From contig NZ_QREG01000006.1 of the NCBI RefSeq assembly GCF_003386095.1, forward strand, positions 89,288 through 153,287: a stretch of DNA of 64,000 bases. Direction: 5' to 3'. A model generated the notes under the pieces. The model saw nothing but the letters and a program-made list of their open reading frames with translations. It ran no database searches and had not been told where the DNA came from. Below, piece by piece: positions 1 to 7,465 of the stretch. The position numbers were made by a program, and so were the translations under genes. How positions within the stretch are numbered: the stretch's first letter is position 1; each line of letters begins with the position of its first letter. This DNA comes from Marinoscillum furvescens DSM 4134. GTDB lineage: Bacteria; Bacteroidota; Bacteroidia; Cytophagales; Cyclobacteriaceae.

Positions 1-1433
1 TGACAGCTCCTTATTCATTTGCCTGGAACAATGTGGCGGCTGGAAGCTACGACCTCACCACAGTAGCCACCGATGACCAGGGCGCTACGGGCACCTCAGC
101 GGTAGTGTCAATAACCGTAAATAGCACATCAAATGCCAACCCTACAACTTCCATCACTGCACCTGCCAATGGAGCAAGTTTCAATGAAGGTGACAACATT
201 ACGATCTCCGCAGATGCTACAGACACTGATGGCACTTTAAGCAAAGTGGAGTTCTTCCAGGGGGCCACCAAGCTGGGCGAGGACCTTACAGCTCCTTATT
301 CATTTGCCTGGAACAATGTGGCGGCTGGAAGCTACGACCTCACCACAGTAGCCACCGATGACCAGGGCGCTACGGGCACCTCAGTGGTAGTGTCTATAAC
401 CGTAAATAGCACATCAAATGCCAACCCTACAACTTCCATCACTGCACCTGCCAATGGAGCAAGCTTTAATGAAGGTGACAACATCTCGATCTCCGCAGAT
501 GCTTCAGACTCTGATGGTACCGTAAGCAAAGTGGAGTTCTTCCAGGGGGCCACCAAGCTGGGCGAGGACCTTACAGCTCCTTATTCATTTACCTGGAACA
601 GTGTAGCTGCTGGAAACTACGACCTCACCACAGTAGCCACTGATGACCAGGGCGCTACGGGCACCTCAGCGGTAGTGTCTGTCACGGTAGCGGCACCTGC
701 ATCAGGACTACAGGCTGGTACTATCTATCAAATCACAGCTAGCCACAGTGGTCAATCCATGGAAATCGTAGATGCTAAAACTGATAACGATGCTGAGGCT
801 GTCCAGAATCACTACACCGGAGCCAATCATCAAAAATGGGAACTGGTAGATGCCGGCAGTGGACTGTTTAAGCTCAAGGCCCTTCACAGTAATAAATATT
901 TACAAATAAAGGATGGTAAAAACGATGAAGGCATGGAGGCTGTGCAAAGCTCCAGCAACTCGTCCAATAACCAAAAATGGGACATTGTCGCACTGAGCAA
1001 TGGAAACTACAAAATTGTCAATCAAAACAGTTTCAAAGCGCTAGGTGTATTGGATGGAAAAACCGATGATGGAGAAAAGGTGGTACAATATACTTACAAC
1101 GGCAACTCCTCTATGCAATGGTCCTTCACTTCAGTAGGGAGCAGCTCCAAAATCATGACCATTACACCTGATGAAGTCTCAACTACTTTGAGCGTCTTCC
1201 CTAATCCGGCCACCCAGTTCATTGCACTGGAAATGAATGTCTCTGAGGTTGCTGCTTTCAGCGGACAACTCCTGTCTCTGGATGGAAAAGTGATTCGTGA
1301 TCTGAAGCCCGAAACGCTGCATAAAGGAACTCACACCATCACCATCGACCTGAGTGACTTGCAGCAAGGTGTCTATTTCCTAAAAACCTCTATTGGTGAC
1401 AACCAACTAGCGCATCGAATTCTGAAAAAGTAA
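1..1433 (+). CDS. Ig-like repeat / ricin-B lectin T9SS protein (3' part)
   Basis: The reading frame is already open at base 3, so the true start lies outside the window and only the C-terminal part is seen. It shows consecutive Ig-like modules of about 95 residues (Big_9-like, with the words KVEFFQG and TTVATDDQGAT), then a ricin-type beta-trefoil lectin domain with repeated QKW-type motifs (encoded around 710-1135). It ends with a type IX secretion sorting domain (SVFPNPA near the start, GVYFLK near the end). It is therefore an exported, probably surface-attached or released carbohydrate-binding protein. In related proteins such modules follow a catalytic domain, which would lie upstream here. 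It precedes the alginate lyase gene by 61 bases with no visible terminator, so co-transcription is likely. Confidence is high for the domains and none for the enzymatic activity. Confidence 0.85.
   Translation, partial: TAPYSFAWNNVAAGSYDLTTVATDDQGATGTSAVVSITVNSTSNANPTTSITAPANGASFNEGDNITISADATDTDGTLSKVEFFQGATKLGEDLTAPYSFAWNNVAAGSYDLTTVATDDQGATGTSVVVSITVNSTSNANPTTSITAPANGASFNEGDNISISADASDSDGTVSKVEFFQGATKLGEDLTAPYSFTWNSVAAGNYDLTTVATDDQGATGTSAVVSVTVAAPASGLQAGTIYQITASHSGQSMEIVDAKTDNDAEAVQNHYTGANHQKWELVDAGSGLFKLKALHSNKYLQIKDGKNDEGMEAVQSSSNSSNNQKWDIVALSNGNYKIVNQNSFKALGVLDGKTDDGEKVVQYTYNGNSSMQWSFTSVGSSSKIMTITPDEVSTTLSVFPNPATQFIALEMNVSEVAAFSGQLLSLDGKVIRDLKPETLHKGTHTITIDLSDLQQGVYFLKTSIGDNQLAHRILKK
3..690 (+). 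repeat. 285-bp in-frame tandem repeat (Ig modules)
   Basis: Units begin at 3, 288 and 573, a constant period of 285 bases (95 codons). Units one and two differ at only about a dozen positions by eye, and the third is truncated where the lectin domain begins. The near-identity at DNA level, including synonymous sites, points to recent duplication or gene conversion. More units probably lie upstream of the window. Confidence 0.9.
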
Positions 1434-1494
1434 AGGAATCGAGACCTAAACAACCAGCTAATCTTAAGTATCAATTTTACCTAAACTAATAACT

Positions 1495-3255
1495 ATGAAG
1501 AACAATCCAACCACGATCCGCAGTACTGTCTCACGTAAGAGCTGGCATTACTTGTCATCCCTTTTCTTTGGACTGACTCTACTGATCTGCTGCAGCTTTA
1601 TAAGTCAGGCGCAGACCTACAATGCACCTTATGACATCCCGAGGTTTCAGGATTTTATAGGGGAGTGCAAACTTCAAGCTCCTACGAGTTCTACAGAAGC
1701 CACCAACTCAGAGCTGAAAGCCGGCTACACATCCAGCTGGTTTTATGTAGTCAATGGTGATAAGGTAGCCTTTAACCAGTCTGGCTCCAAGCAGCGCACA
1801 GAACTTCGTGATCTACGCAATTGGGACCTTACCCAGGCTGATCAGTCGCTGTTCGGCAAAATCGACATTGTGCAGCAAACCTGTGATCAGGTGACGGTGA
1901 TGCAGATTCACGATGATGCCAATGCAGGGAGTGGCCCAAACAAGCCACTGCTACGGATCTACAAGCACAACGCCAAGTCACCCACCAACCACATCTGGGC
2001 GGCAATTAAAACTGACAATGGAGGGTCTAACACCACCCACATCGATCTGGGTGCCGACCCGGGTGGATATTTTACTTGCCATGTAAAGTTGGAAAACGGC
2101 CGCATGATCATCGATTATGAAGGTGTAGAAAAAGTGAACATGGACGTTTCCTTTTGGGATTTCCCCAGCTACTGGAAGGCAGGCGTATATCTGCAGGACG
2201 ATGGAGAAGCCACCGCTCATTTTGATGAGCTGCACACGGGCACTCCCTCCTCACCTTCAGACTACACGCTGACTACCAGCACGGTAGGCAATGGCACCAT
2301 CAGCCTCAACCCCGGAGGAGGCACCTACTCGCCGGGCACCACAGTATCTCTTACTGCCAATCCCGCGTCGGGTTACCAGTTTGATCACTGGAGCGGTGAT
2401 GCCAGCGGCACATCGGCTACTACTTCGGTGGTGATGGATGCCAACAAATCCGTAACGGCACACTTTGTATCTACGGGTGGCAGCATCCAGATCAGCTATG
2501 ATGATTTTGAAAATGGCTGGGGCAGCTTCTCTGATGGTGGTAGCGATGCTTCCAGGTATACCGGAGGCAACTACGCTTACGGTGGGGATGCCGCTATCAA
2601 CATTCAGGACAACAGCTCATCGTCTGTAATGACCTACACTAACAGTGTGGATATCAGCAGCTATTCTTCGCTCACTGTAGACTTTGCCTTCTACCCACGA
2701 TCTATGGAAAACGGGGAAGATTTTTGGCTGCAGCTCTATGACGGCTCCAGTTATACCACTGTGGGCTCCTGGGCACGCGGCACTGACTTTCAAAACAACA
2801 ACTTCTATACGGTGAGCGTAACGGTAGATCCTTCTATTGTGAACTTTGCTTCCAACATGAAGGTGCGCTTCAGGTGCGATGCATCAGGAAATGCTGACGA
2901 TGTATACATCGACAATGTAGAAGTAACGGCCAATGGAAGTGGCAGCCGTACGAGCGGTTCGAGTATTGAGTGGATGGGACGGCTGGAGACTGAGTCTCTC
3001 GAGCCTCAGGCGCTAAGCATTAATGCTTTCCCTAATCCCTTTGCGGAGCAGCTAAACATCCAAATAGCGGGAGAAAATACTAAACCAGCACTCTTGCGTA
3101 TTTATAGCATGGATGGCAAATTGGCCTACAGTAAATCAATAACTCCCAGCCAGGATGGCGTCAATATTACCACCGACCATTTAAAGTCAGGAATGTATTT
3201 GATACACCTACAGCAGGGAGTGAAAAAAGCTTCGTTCCGAATACTTAAACAATAG
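1495..3255 (+). CDS. PL7 alginate lyase, multidomain, T9SS-secreted
   Basis: Secreted polysaccharide lyase that would cleave alginate by beta-elimination. A signal peptide covers residues 1-40 (cleavage near SQAQ). The catalytic beta-jelly-roll (Alginate_lyase2, about 45-250) carries all three PL7 signatures: RTELR at 101-105, QIH at 137-139 and YWKAGVYLQ at 226-234. In PL7 the QIH form is usually linked to guluronate-containing substrate and QVH to polymannuronate. A glycine-rich bacterial repeat domain follows at about 257-325, then a MAM/laminin-G-like beta-sandwich at about 333-478 that may bind carbohydrate, and a T9SS C-terminal sorting domain. The ATG at 1495 gives a complete signal peptide. 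It lies 61 bases after the Ig/lectin gene and ends at a strong hairpin terminator. The lyase family is clear; the exact specificity is an inference. Confidence 0.88.
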   Translation: MKNNPTTIRSTVSRKSWHYLSSLFFGLTLLICCSFISQAQTYNAPYDIPRFQDFIGECKLQAPTSSTEATNSELKAGYTSSWFYVVNGDKVAFNQSGSKQRTELRDLRNWDLTQADQSLFGKIDIVQQTCDQVTVMQIHDDANAGSGPNKPLLRIYKHNAKSPTNHIWAAIKTDNGGSNTTHIDLGADPGGYFTCHVKLENGRMIIDYEGVEKVNMDVSFWDFPSYWKAGVYLQDDGEATAHFDELHTGTPSSPSDYTLTTSTVGNGTISLNPGGGTYSPGTTVSLTANPASGYQFDHWSGDASGTSATTSVVMDANKSVTAHFVSTGGSIQISYDDFENGWGSFSDGGSDASRYTGGNYAYGGDAAINIQDNSSSSVMTYTNSVDISSYSSLTVDFAFYPRSMENGEDFWLQLYDGSSYTTVGSWARGTDFQNNNFYTVSVTVDPSIVNFASNMKVRFRCDASGNADDVYIDNVEVTANGSGSRTSGSSIEWMGRLETESLEPQALSINAFPNPFAEQLNIQIAGENTKPALLRIYSMDGKLAYSKSITPSQDGVNITTDHLKSGMYLIHLQQGVKKASFRILKQ

Positions 3256-3270
3256 TTCCAAATAAGTTAG

Positions 3271-3320
3271 AGAGGGTGCTGTCCTGAAGTAATCAGCGGT
3301 GATGACAGCACCCTCTTTTT
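3271..3320 (+). terminator. Rho-independent terminator after the alginate lyase
   Basis: A perfect 13-bp inverted repeat (3271-3283 with 3304-3316) with a 20-base loop is followed by a run of T to 3320. It begins 16 bases after the PL7 stop codon and separates it from the next gene. Confidence 0.9.
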
Positions 3321-3326
3321 ATGTGA

Positions 3327-3334
3327 TACCTTTG
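3327..3334 (+). promoter_or_regulatory. Candidate -7 box (TACCTTTG) of the DUF1801 gene
   Basis: It matches the Bacteroidota -7 consensus TAnnTTTG exactly. It ends 4 bases before the ATG at 3339, so the transcript would be leaderless or nearly so. No clear TTG box is visible at the expected -33 distance, which lowers confidence. Confidence 0.4.
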
Positions 3335-3338
3335 CGGT

Positions 3339-3692
3339 ATGTCGCCGAAAGATCCCTCTGCTTTTTATCTTGCTCAACCTGAACCAAATCAAAGCTGCTT
3401 TTTGGCCCTACGCCAACTACTCTTAAATTTTCACCACGAAATCAGCGAATGCACCAAATACGGCATGCCTTGTTTTTGCCTAAGACAAAAAGCCTGGTGC
3501 TACTTGTGGCACGACAAGAAAACTCAACAGCCGTACCTACTATTGGTAGATGGTCAGCAGCTCAATCATCCCCTCCTGGAGCGTGGAAACCGCGCTCGCA
3601 TGAAGATATTCAACATCAACCCGACTGAAGACCTCCCGGTGGATTCCCTCGCCCAAATCCTCAATGAAGCTTTAGCAGTTCGCAATAGGTGA
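3339..3692 (+). CDS. DUF1801 domain protein
   Basis: Small cytosolic protein of 117 residues with the DUF1801 (YdhG-like) pattern: an N-terminal helix, then a CTKYGMPCF segment typical of the family's sheet, and the sequence NHPLLERGNRARMK near residue 80. No signal peptide or membrane segment is present. The biochemical role of DUF1801 is not established. It sits alone on the plus strand between the alginate-lyase terminator and the convergent VOC gene that ends at 3708, leaving only 15 bases between the two stop codons. The family assignment is fairly safe, the function unknown. Confidence 0.75.
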   Translation: MSPKDPSAFYLAQPEPNQSCFLALRQLLLNFHHEISECTKYGMPCFCLRQKAWCYLWHDKKTQQPYLLLVDGQQLNHPLLERGNRARMKIFNINPTEDLPVDSLAQILNEALAVRNR

Positions 3693-3707
3693 CCGGATGC
3701 TCATAAA

Positions 3708-4097
3708 TCAGGCTAGACCAAAAGTGTGATCTGCTGAAGCAGTAATGTAATAACCATCCGGATCTCGAAATGAAAACTCTTCTATTCCAGAGTTTGGATT
3801 CAAATGCACCTCCTCAACTACAGGGAACCCCAGTTTTTCCATTCTCGCACGAATTGCATGCATCTGCGGTGTCCGAAAATAAAGAATCAGCCCGTTTCCA
3901 GGAGTATCTGATGGTGCTCGTAGGGTCGGGTGCTCATGCGTTCCCCATTTGTGCAAGCAGAGCATCACCTCACTACCTTGTTGGGTAAGCACCTCAAATT
4001 CTTCACCTCCATGGCGAGCCTTCCACTGAAAAACCTGCTCGTACCACATAGCACTAGCACGCACATCTTTCACTCCAATGACCAGGTCTGGTTTCAT
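3708..4097 (-). CDS. VOC (glyoxalase/bleomycin-resistance) family protein
   Basis: Single-module vicinal-oxygen-chelate protein of 129 residues. It opens with a beta-strand and the phrase VKDVRASAMWYEQVFQWK, typical of VOC domains, and ends with SFRDPDGYYI, the usual final metal-site strand. Such proteins bind a divalent metal and act as glyoxalase I, dioxygenases, epimerases or resistance proteins; the substrate here cannot be told. No export signal is visible, so it is cytosolic. It starts at an ATG and is followed on the opposite strand by DUF1801 in tail-to-tail orientation. Confidence 0.82.
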   Translation of the reverse strand: MKPDLVIGVKDVRASAMWYEQVFQWKARHGGEEFEVLTQQGSEVMLCLHKWGTHEHPTLRAPSDTPGNGLILYFRTPQMHAIRARMEKLGFPVVEEVHLNPNSGIEEFSFRDPDGYYITASADHTFGLA

Positions 4098-4142
4098 AGT
4101 CTGCTATTCAAATGAAAATCAAACATAGCACTTTAGAATCGC

Positions 4143-4520
4143 CTATCCCACCTTATAAACAGACCCCTCTCGCACGTAGCCTAGTTTTTCATAGTAAGTG
4201 TCCACATCTGAGAGCACATAAACGTCCGTCTCTGGAAAGCTCAAATGGACATGTTCCAGCAACTGCCGTCCAATGCCATGGCCTCTAAAACGAGGAGCCA
4301 CCAGCAAGTCTATAACCCATACGTAGATGCCATGATCCAAAATGGCCCTTACGTATCCACCACATGCACCCTGACAATACGCCACATAGGTGGATGATCC
4401 CGCCAGAGCCTGCTGATAACCCGGCTTCAGGTAGTCTTTCCATTCGTCACCTTCAGACCTAAACAGCTCCTTTAGCGGCTCATAATCTACATCGCTATAC
4501 GCCTTGATTTCAGCTTTCAT
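4143..4520 (-). CDS. GNAT family N-acetyltransferase
   Basis: Predicted acetyl-CoA dependent acetyltransferase. The acetyl-CoA binding motif A is visible as VAPRFRGHGIGRQLL in the second half, and the C-terminal YYEKLGYVREG segment is characteristic of GNAT proteins. The ATG at 4520 (MKAEIK) is preferred; the frame extends to a GTG at 4544 but that adds eight residues with no family support. It is cytosolic. It lies 45 bases upstream of one VOC gene and 88 bases downstream of another on the same strand, a loose cluster of small accessory genes. The acceptor substrate is unknown. Confidence 0.82.
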   Translation of the reverse strand: MKAEIKAYSDVDYEPLKELFRSEGDEWKDYLKPGYQQALAGSSTYVAYCQGACGGYVRAILDHGIYVWVIDLLVAPRFRGHGIGRQLLEHVHLSFPETDVYVLSDVDTYYEKLGYVREGSVYKVG

Positions 4521-4608
4521 GGCTTTAAAATCTTTATAAGTCACACTTTACTCCACCCTTAATTTACTCATTTCACCTGTTGCAGCCAGATGCTAAGCGT
4601 GGCGTGCA

Positions 4609-5118
4609 CTATTGATGCTGATAGGCACCGGACGAATAAGTCAGCTCGTAGCTATGGGTATAGATTTCAAAGACGATTCCGAAAGGGTCTTCTACATAAA
4701 CCATTTTAAACGGTTTTTCCCCAGGGTAATATTCCCTGATAGGCATGCGCTGCTTACCACCAGCCTTCACAATGCGCTCTGTCAACCCTTCGATATCCGG
4801 ATCTTGCACGCAGAAATGAAACAAGCCCGTCTGAAATGGATTGAATGCCGGGGTCTCTTTGGGTGTTTCTGGAAATGAAAAAAGTTCTACACCTATACCA
4901 TCAGATGTAGCTAGATGTGCTATCTCAAAAGTTTCCCAATTTTCTCCGAATACATCAATACACATTTGTCCGATGGCTGTCTCCCGTTCCTTTTTCACCT
5001 CATTAGGCTCCATAATGAGGTACCACCCCATTGTTTCTGTATAAAATGCTACGGCTTTTTGTATATCAGGAACGGTAATTCCGATATGTGAAAATGATTT
5101 TGGATATTGCTTGTTCAT
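4609..5118 (-). CDS. VOC family protein (glyoxalase-like)
   Basis: About 169-residue VOC protein starting MNKQYPKSFSHIG, with the classic opening IGITVPDIQKAVAFYTETMGW, a central glutamate-containing strand (VELFSFPE) and the closing VEDPFGIVFEIYTH. The ATG at 5118 is chosen because the longer frame begins with GTG at 5145 and adds a non-homologous stretch. It is divergent from an HxlR-type regulator across a short intergenic region with an inverted repeat, suggesting that the regulator controls it. A role in detoxifying a reactive aldehyde or quinone is plausible but is an inference. Confidence 0.82.
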   Translation of the reverse strand: MNKQYPKSFSHIGITVPDIQKAVAFYTETMGWYLIMEPNEVKKERETAIGQMCIDVFGENWETFEIAHLATSDGIGVELFSFPETPKETPAFNPFQTGLFHFCVQDPDIEGLTERIVKAGGKQRMPIREYYPGEKPFKMVYVEDPFGIVFEIYTHSYELTYSSGAYQHQ

Positions 5119-5146
5119 CGTCTTTAGTTTATTTGATTTTACCACC

Positions 5147-5189
5147 TATACGGTAGCCAAAGCCAAAAAGATAGTACCCTACCCGTATG
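5147..5189. promoter_or_regulatory. Imperfect inverted repeat, possible HxlR operator
   Basis: CTATACGGTAG at 5146-5156 and CTACCCGTATG at 5179-5189 are near inverted copies of each other (one base inserted), with centres about 33 bases apart in the divergent promoter region. HxlR dimers commonly bind such sites in front of the adjacent divergent gene. No experimental support. Confidence 0.35.
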
Positions 5190-5249
5190 TTACATGGTTA
5201 CCAAAAGGTGTTAATTGATGATTGTCAGCAACAACAGCATGCTAAAAAA

Positions 5250-5579
5250 ATGAAAGAAAAATTTATTTGTCCACTGCATTACACGATGGAGCTGATTGGA
5301 AGCAAATGGAAACCCTTGCTGTTGTTTCACCTACTGAGTGGGCCACTGAGAGCAGGGGAATTGCAGCAATCAATCAGTGGTATTTCCAATAAAATGTTCA
5401 CCCAAAACATCCGCGAACTGGAGCGTGATGGACTGGTGGAGCGTACCGTTTTTGCAGAAGTACCTCCACGGGTAGAGTACATGCTTACCAATCGAGGGAA
5501 ATCGCTTGAACACATACTCAGACAAATGGACGAGTGGGGAGCCGAAGAGCTCAAGTCATTTGCTTCAGGGGATAAATAA
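5250..5579 (+). CDS. HxlR family winged-helix transcriptional regulator
   Basis: DNA-binding regulator with the HxlR hallmark CPLHYTMELIGSKWKPLLLFHL at its start, a recognition helix region (SGISNKMFTQNIRELERDGLV) and the wing (PPRVEYMLT). From the ATG at 5250 it has 109 residues, the usual HxlR length. An in-frame ATG at 5187 would add 21 residues not typical of the family and would overlap the putative operator. HxlR proteins often respond to aldehydes, quinones or redox stress and regulate a divergent gene. Here the divergent partner is the VOC gene starting at 5118, so a detoxification pair is the natural reading. Confidence 0.85.
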   Translation: MKEKFICPLHYTMELIGSKWKPLLLFHLLSGPLRAGELQQSISGISNKMFTQNIRELERDGLVERTVFAEVPPRVEYMLTNRGKSLEHILRQMDEWGAEELKSFASGDK

Positions 5580-5595
5580 TAAACTCAATACCTTC

Positions 5596-6699
5596 TCAAA
5601 ACGAATAGCTCAGCAACACTGCCAACTGGTTCTTTCCAAAATAGCTTTGGCTGCCAGGGTATTTGGTAAACCGAACCTCTGCAGAGATCAGGTTGCGTAC
5701 CGACACATAGCGCTGTACACCGATCCCCATGGATGCTCCCGCCATCAAATTCGCCACATGAGCTACGTCTGACTCATGCACACTCCCACTGGGGGAGACT
5801 TCCTTTAGGTAAGTTTCATTTGCGAGGTGATAAGCAACAGCGCCTCCAAAATTGAGAAACGGTCTCCAATTGTTGGTCTGTAACGTATAGCGCAACAGTA
5901 CAGGTAGCTCCACTGTCGTATGAGTCATCTTCATAGACAAATCATACTGCCCGGTCACTGCTGAAGCCTCCACTTCAGCTTTTGAGAAAAATAAGCCCGT
6001 GTAGAAAGAATAAGCGTTTCGTATAGGCATGTCTGCAAACGCACCAAAAACAACACCCTGAGCAGGGTCGAAAACAAGGTTTTTTAGCTGACTATTGGAA
6101 AGCTGACTGGTGGCCATATTGAAGGATACCGAATGGCTGGATTGTGCGAAACCTGCAGTTACTCCCATTCGGGGGAAATTTAACCGGCGATTTTCACCAT
6201 CGTTGTACATGTCCAGCAGCTGCTCCATGGATTTGGTGCGAAAAGCTACCAGTTCGTGTTGGCCATACGCCCAATCAAAATCTGCAGTATAGTCCATTAG
6301 TAATTGCCTGTAATTGTCTTCTGTTAGCATTACCAGTTCAGAGCTATCAGAACTAAGGTAAAACTTTCGACTCCCTGGCTCCTGATAGCTATACAAGGTC
6401 AGTCCGCCGTGTGTAAGCCGTTCTAAGAAAACAGGCCTGATTTCACCTCTTAGCTCTATTTCCCTGGATACATAGACGGTACCATCCTTGAGCCCATACT
6501 GCGTAAGCTGATGCGGCAGGTAAGTCACAGGCCTTCCCTGCTTGATTCTGGTTATATAATGAGCGTTTTCACTATCGGTTCCTGCCACCAGTTTTACTCC
6601 AGACACTAAAGAGGTATCCGTGGCAATGAAGCCACGCTTTTGCGCCTCGGCCAGTACCGTTAGACATGCAAAAACAACAAGCAATACATATCGACTCAT
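5596..6699 (-). CDS. Outer-membrane beta-barrel protein
   Basis: Protein of 367 residues with a signal peptide (residues 1-19, cleavage after AEA). A mixed alpha/beta N-terminal half (about 20-180) has no recognised domain. The C-terminal half shows alternating hydrophobic strands typical of Bacteroidota outer-membrane barrels (PorT/OmpW-like) and ends in aromatic-terminated strands (LLSYSF) with a terminal Phe. The first half resembles proteins that carry a surface or periplasmic sensor-like extension before the barrel. It is convergent with HxlR (16 bases between stops) and divergent from the small lipoprotein at 6938. No specific function can be proposed. Confidence 0.7.
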   Translation of the reverse strand: MSRYVLLVVFACLTVLAEAQKRGFIATDTSLVSGVKLVAGTDSENAHYITRIKQGRPVTYLPHQLTQYGLKDGTVYVSREIELRGEIRPVFLERLTHGGLTLYSYQEPGSRKFYLSSDSSELVMLTEDNYRQLLMDYTADFDWAYGQHELVAFRTKSMEQLLDMYNDGENRRLNFPRMGVTAGFAQSSHSVSFNMATSQLSNSQLKNLVFDPAQGVVFGAFADMPIRNAYSFYTGLFFSKAEVEASAVTGQYDLSMKMTHTTVELPVLLRYTLQTNNWRPFLNFGGAVAYHLANETYLKEVSPSGSVHESDVAHVANLMAGASMGIGVQRYVSVRNLISAEVRFTKYPGSQSYFGKNQLAVLLSYSF

Positions 6700-6894
6700 G
6701 GGGTTATGCGGAATTTGAATCTTAAAAATGAAACTGGAAAAAGTGTGGCTAATTTATAGTTAGGTGCGAACTCACACAAACAAGCAGGGTGTTTATTCTT
6801 GAAAACCCACCTGCAATGGCCTTTCTGACAGGTTTGAACAATCCCTCCCCTTTCAATAAAACACCATCCACCCTACCTATGTCCACCAACCGCA

Positions 6895-6902
6895 TACTTT
6901 TG
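6895..6902 (+). promoter_or_regulatory. Candidate -7 box (TACTTTTG) of the small lipoprotein gene
   Basis: Exact match to TAnnTTTG, 35 bases before the ATG at 6938, in the 238-base divergent region 6700-6937. The expected TTG near -33 is not obvious. The rest of this region shows no other convincing element. Confidence 0.4.
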
Positions 6903-6937
6903 ATGTATAATCCTTTATTCATAAAACCTTAACTAGT

Positions 6938-7393
6938 ATGCTAAAAAACAGAATTTATACCCTTAGCCTTTGCCTACTCCTTTCATTGTTTTTCGCCAGC
7001 TGCGGCAGCAGCAGCGATGACCCAAAAACTGCACAGGAGTTGACTATTGAAGCGCTACAAGGTACATGGACGTTGGACGCATCTCAGTCTGTATTTGCCA
7101 ATACCGGACTGGATGGTTCCGACCTGACGGTAAACATTAGTGAGACTGGTTTCACCTTATCTGGAAGCATTACCAGTTATGTGAGCGGCGGCACTTATAC
7201 GGTTTCTGAGGCTGGAGCACTGGCTGATCTGGCGGTGGCCCTGGAGTCTGCTGATCTTGAGCTAAGTGGCAACCCTTCTATTCAGATCAATGATGCGCTA
7301 ACGCAAATCACTGTTGCTTTTTCTACCAAGCAAGCCGACAGCCGTGTAGCGGGTCTTGGTGAGTTTAAGTTTGTCTTTGTAAAATCAGAATAA
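6938..7393 (+). CDS. Small lipoprotein, lipocalin-like, unknown function
   Basis: Protein of 151 residues with a lipoprotein signal (lipobox FASC, Cys22) followed by GSSSDD, an acidic stretch of the kind that exports lipoproteins to the cell surface in Bacteroidota. The mature part begins with the phrase LQGTWTLD, typical of lipocalin-like or META-type small barrels, and continues with alternating strands of low complexity. No catalytic motif is present. It stands alone between a divergent barrel gene and a hairpin shared with the end of the polysaccharide locus. Function is unknown. Confidence 0.7.
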   Translation: MLKNRIYTLSLCLLLSLFFASCGSSSDDPKTAQELTIEALQGTWTLDASQSVFANTGLDGSDLTVNISETGFTLSGSITSYVSGGTYTVSEAGALADLAVALESADLELSGNPSIQINDALTQITVAFSTKQADSRVAGLGEFKFVFVKSE

Positions 7394-7404
7394 GTAACAA
7401 GCTC

Positions 7405-7434
7405 GTCTCATGGTGACTAATTACACCATGAGAC
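7405..7434. terminator. Hairpin terminator between convergent genes
   Basis: A perfect 11-bp stem (7405-7415 with 7424-7434) with an 8-base loop, flanked by A/T-rich but not strongly T-rich sequence. It lies 11 bases after the lipoprotein stop and 31 bases beyond the end of the last gene of the minus-strand locus, so it can serve both directions. Confidence 0.7.
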
Positions 7435-7465
7435 ACTTTATTCTACCTTCCCTCTCCACCTGGAG

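Noticed and set aside
3-690. Regular repeats that could suggest a CRISPR-like array
   Set aside because: The units are 285 bases, contiguous, in frame and encode Ig-like domains; there are no short repeats with unique spacers.
6700-6937. Imperfect inverted repeat around 6786-6830 in the divergent gap
   Set aside because: Several mismatches interrupt the stem, and it lies upstream of both genes rather than after a stop codon.
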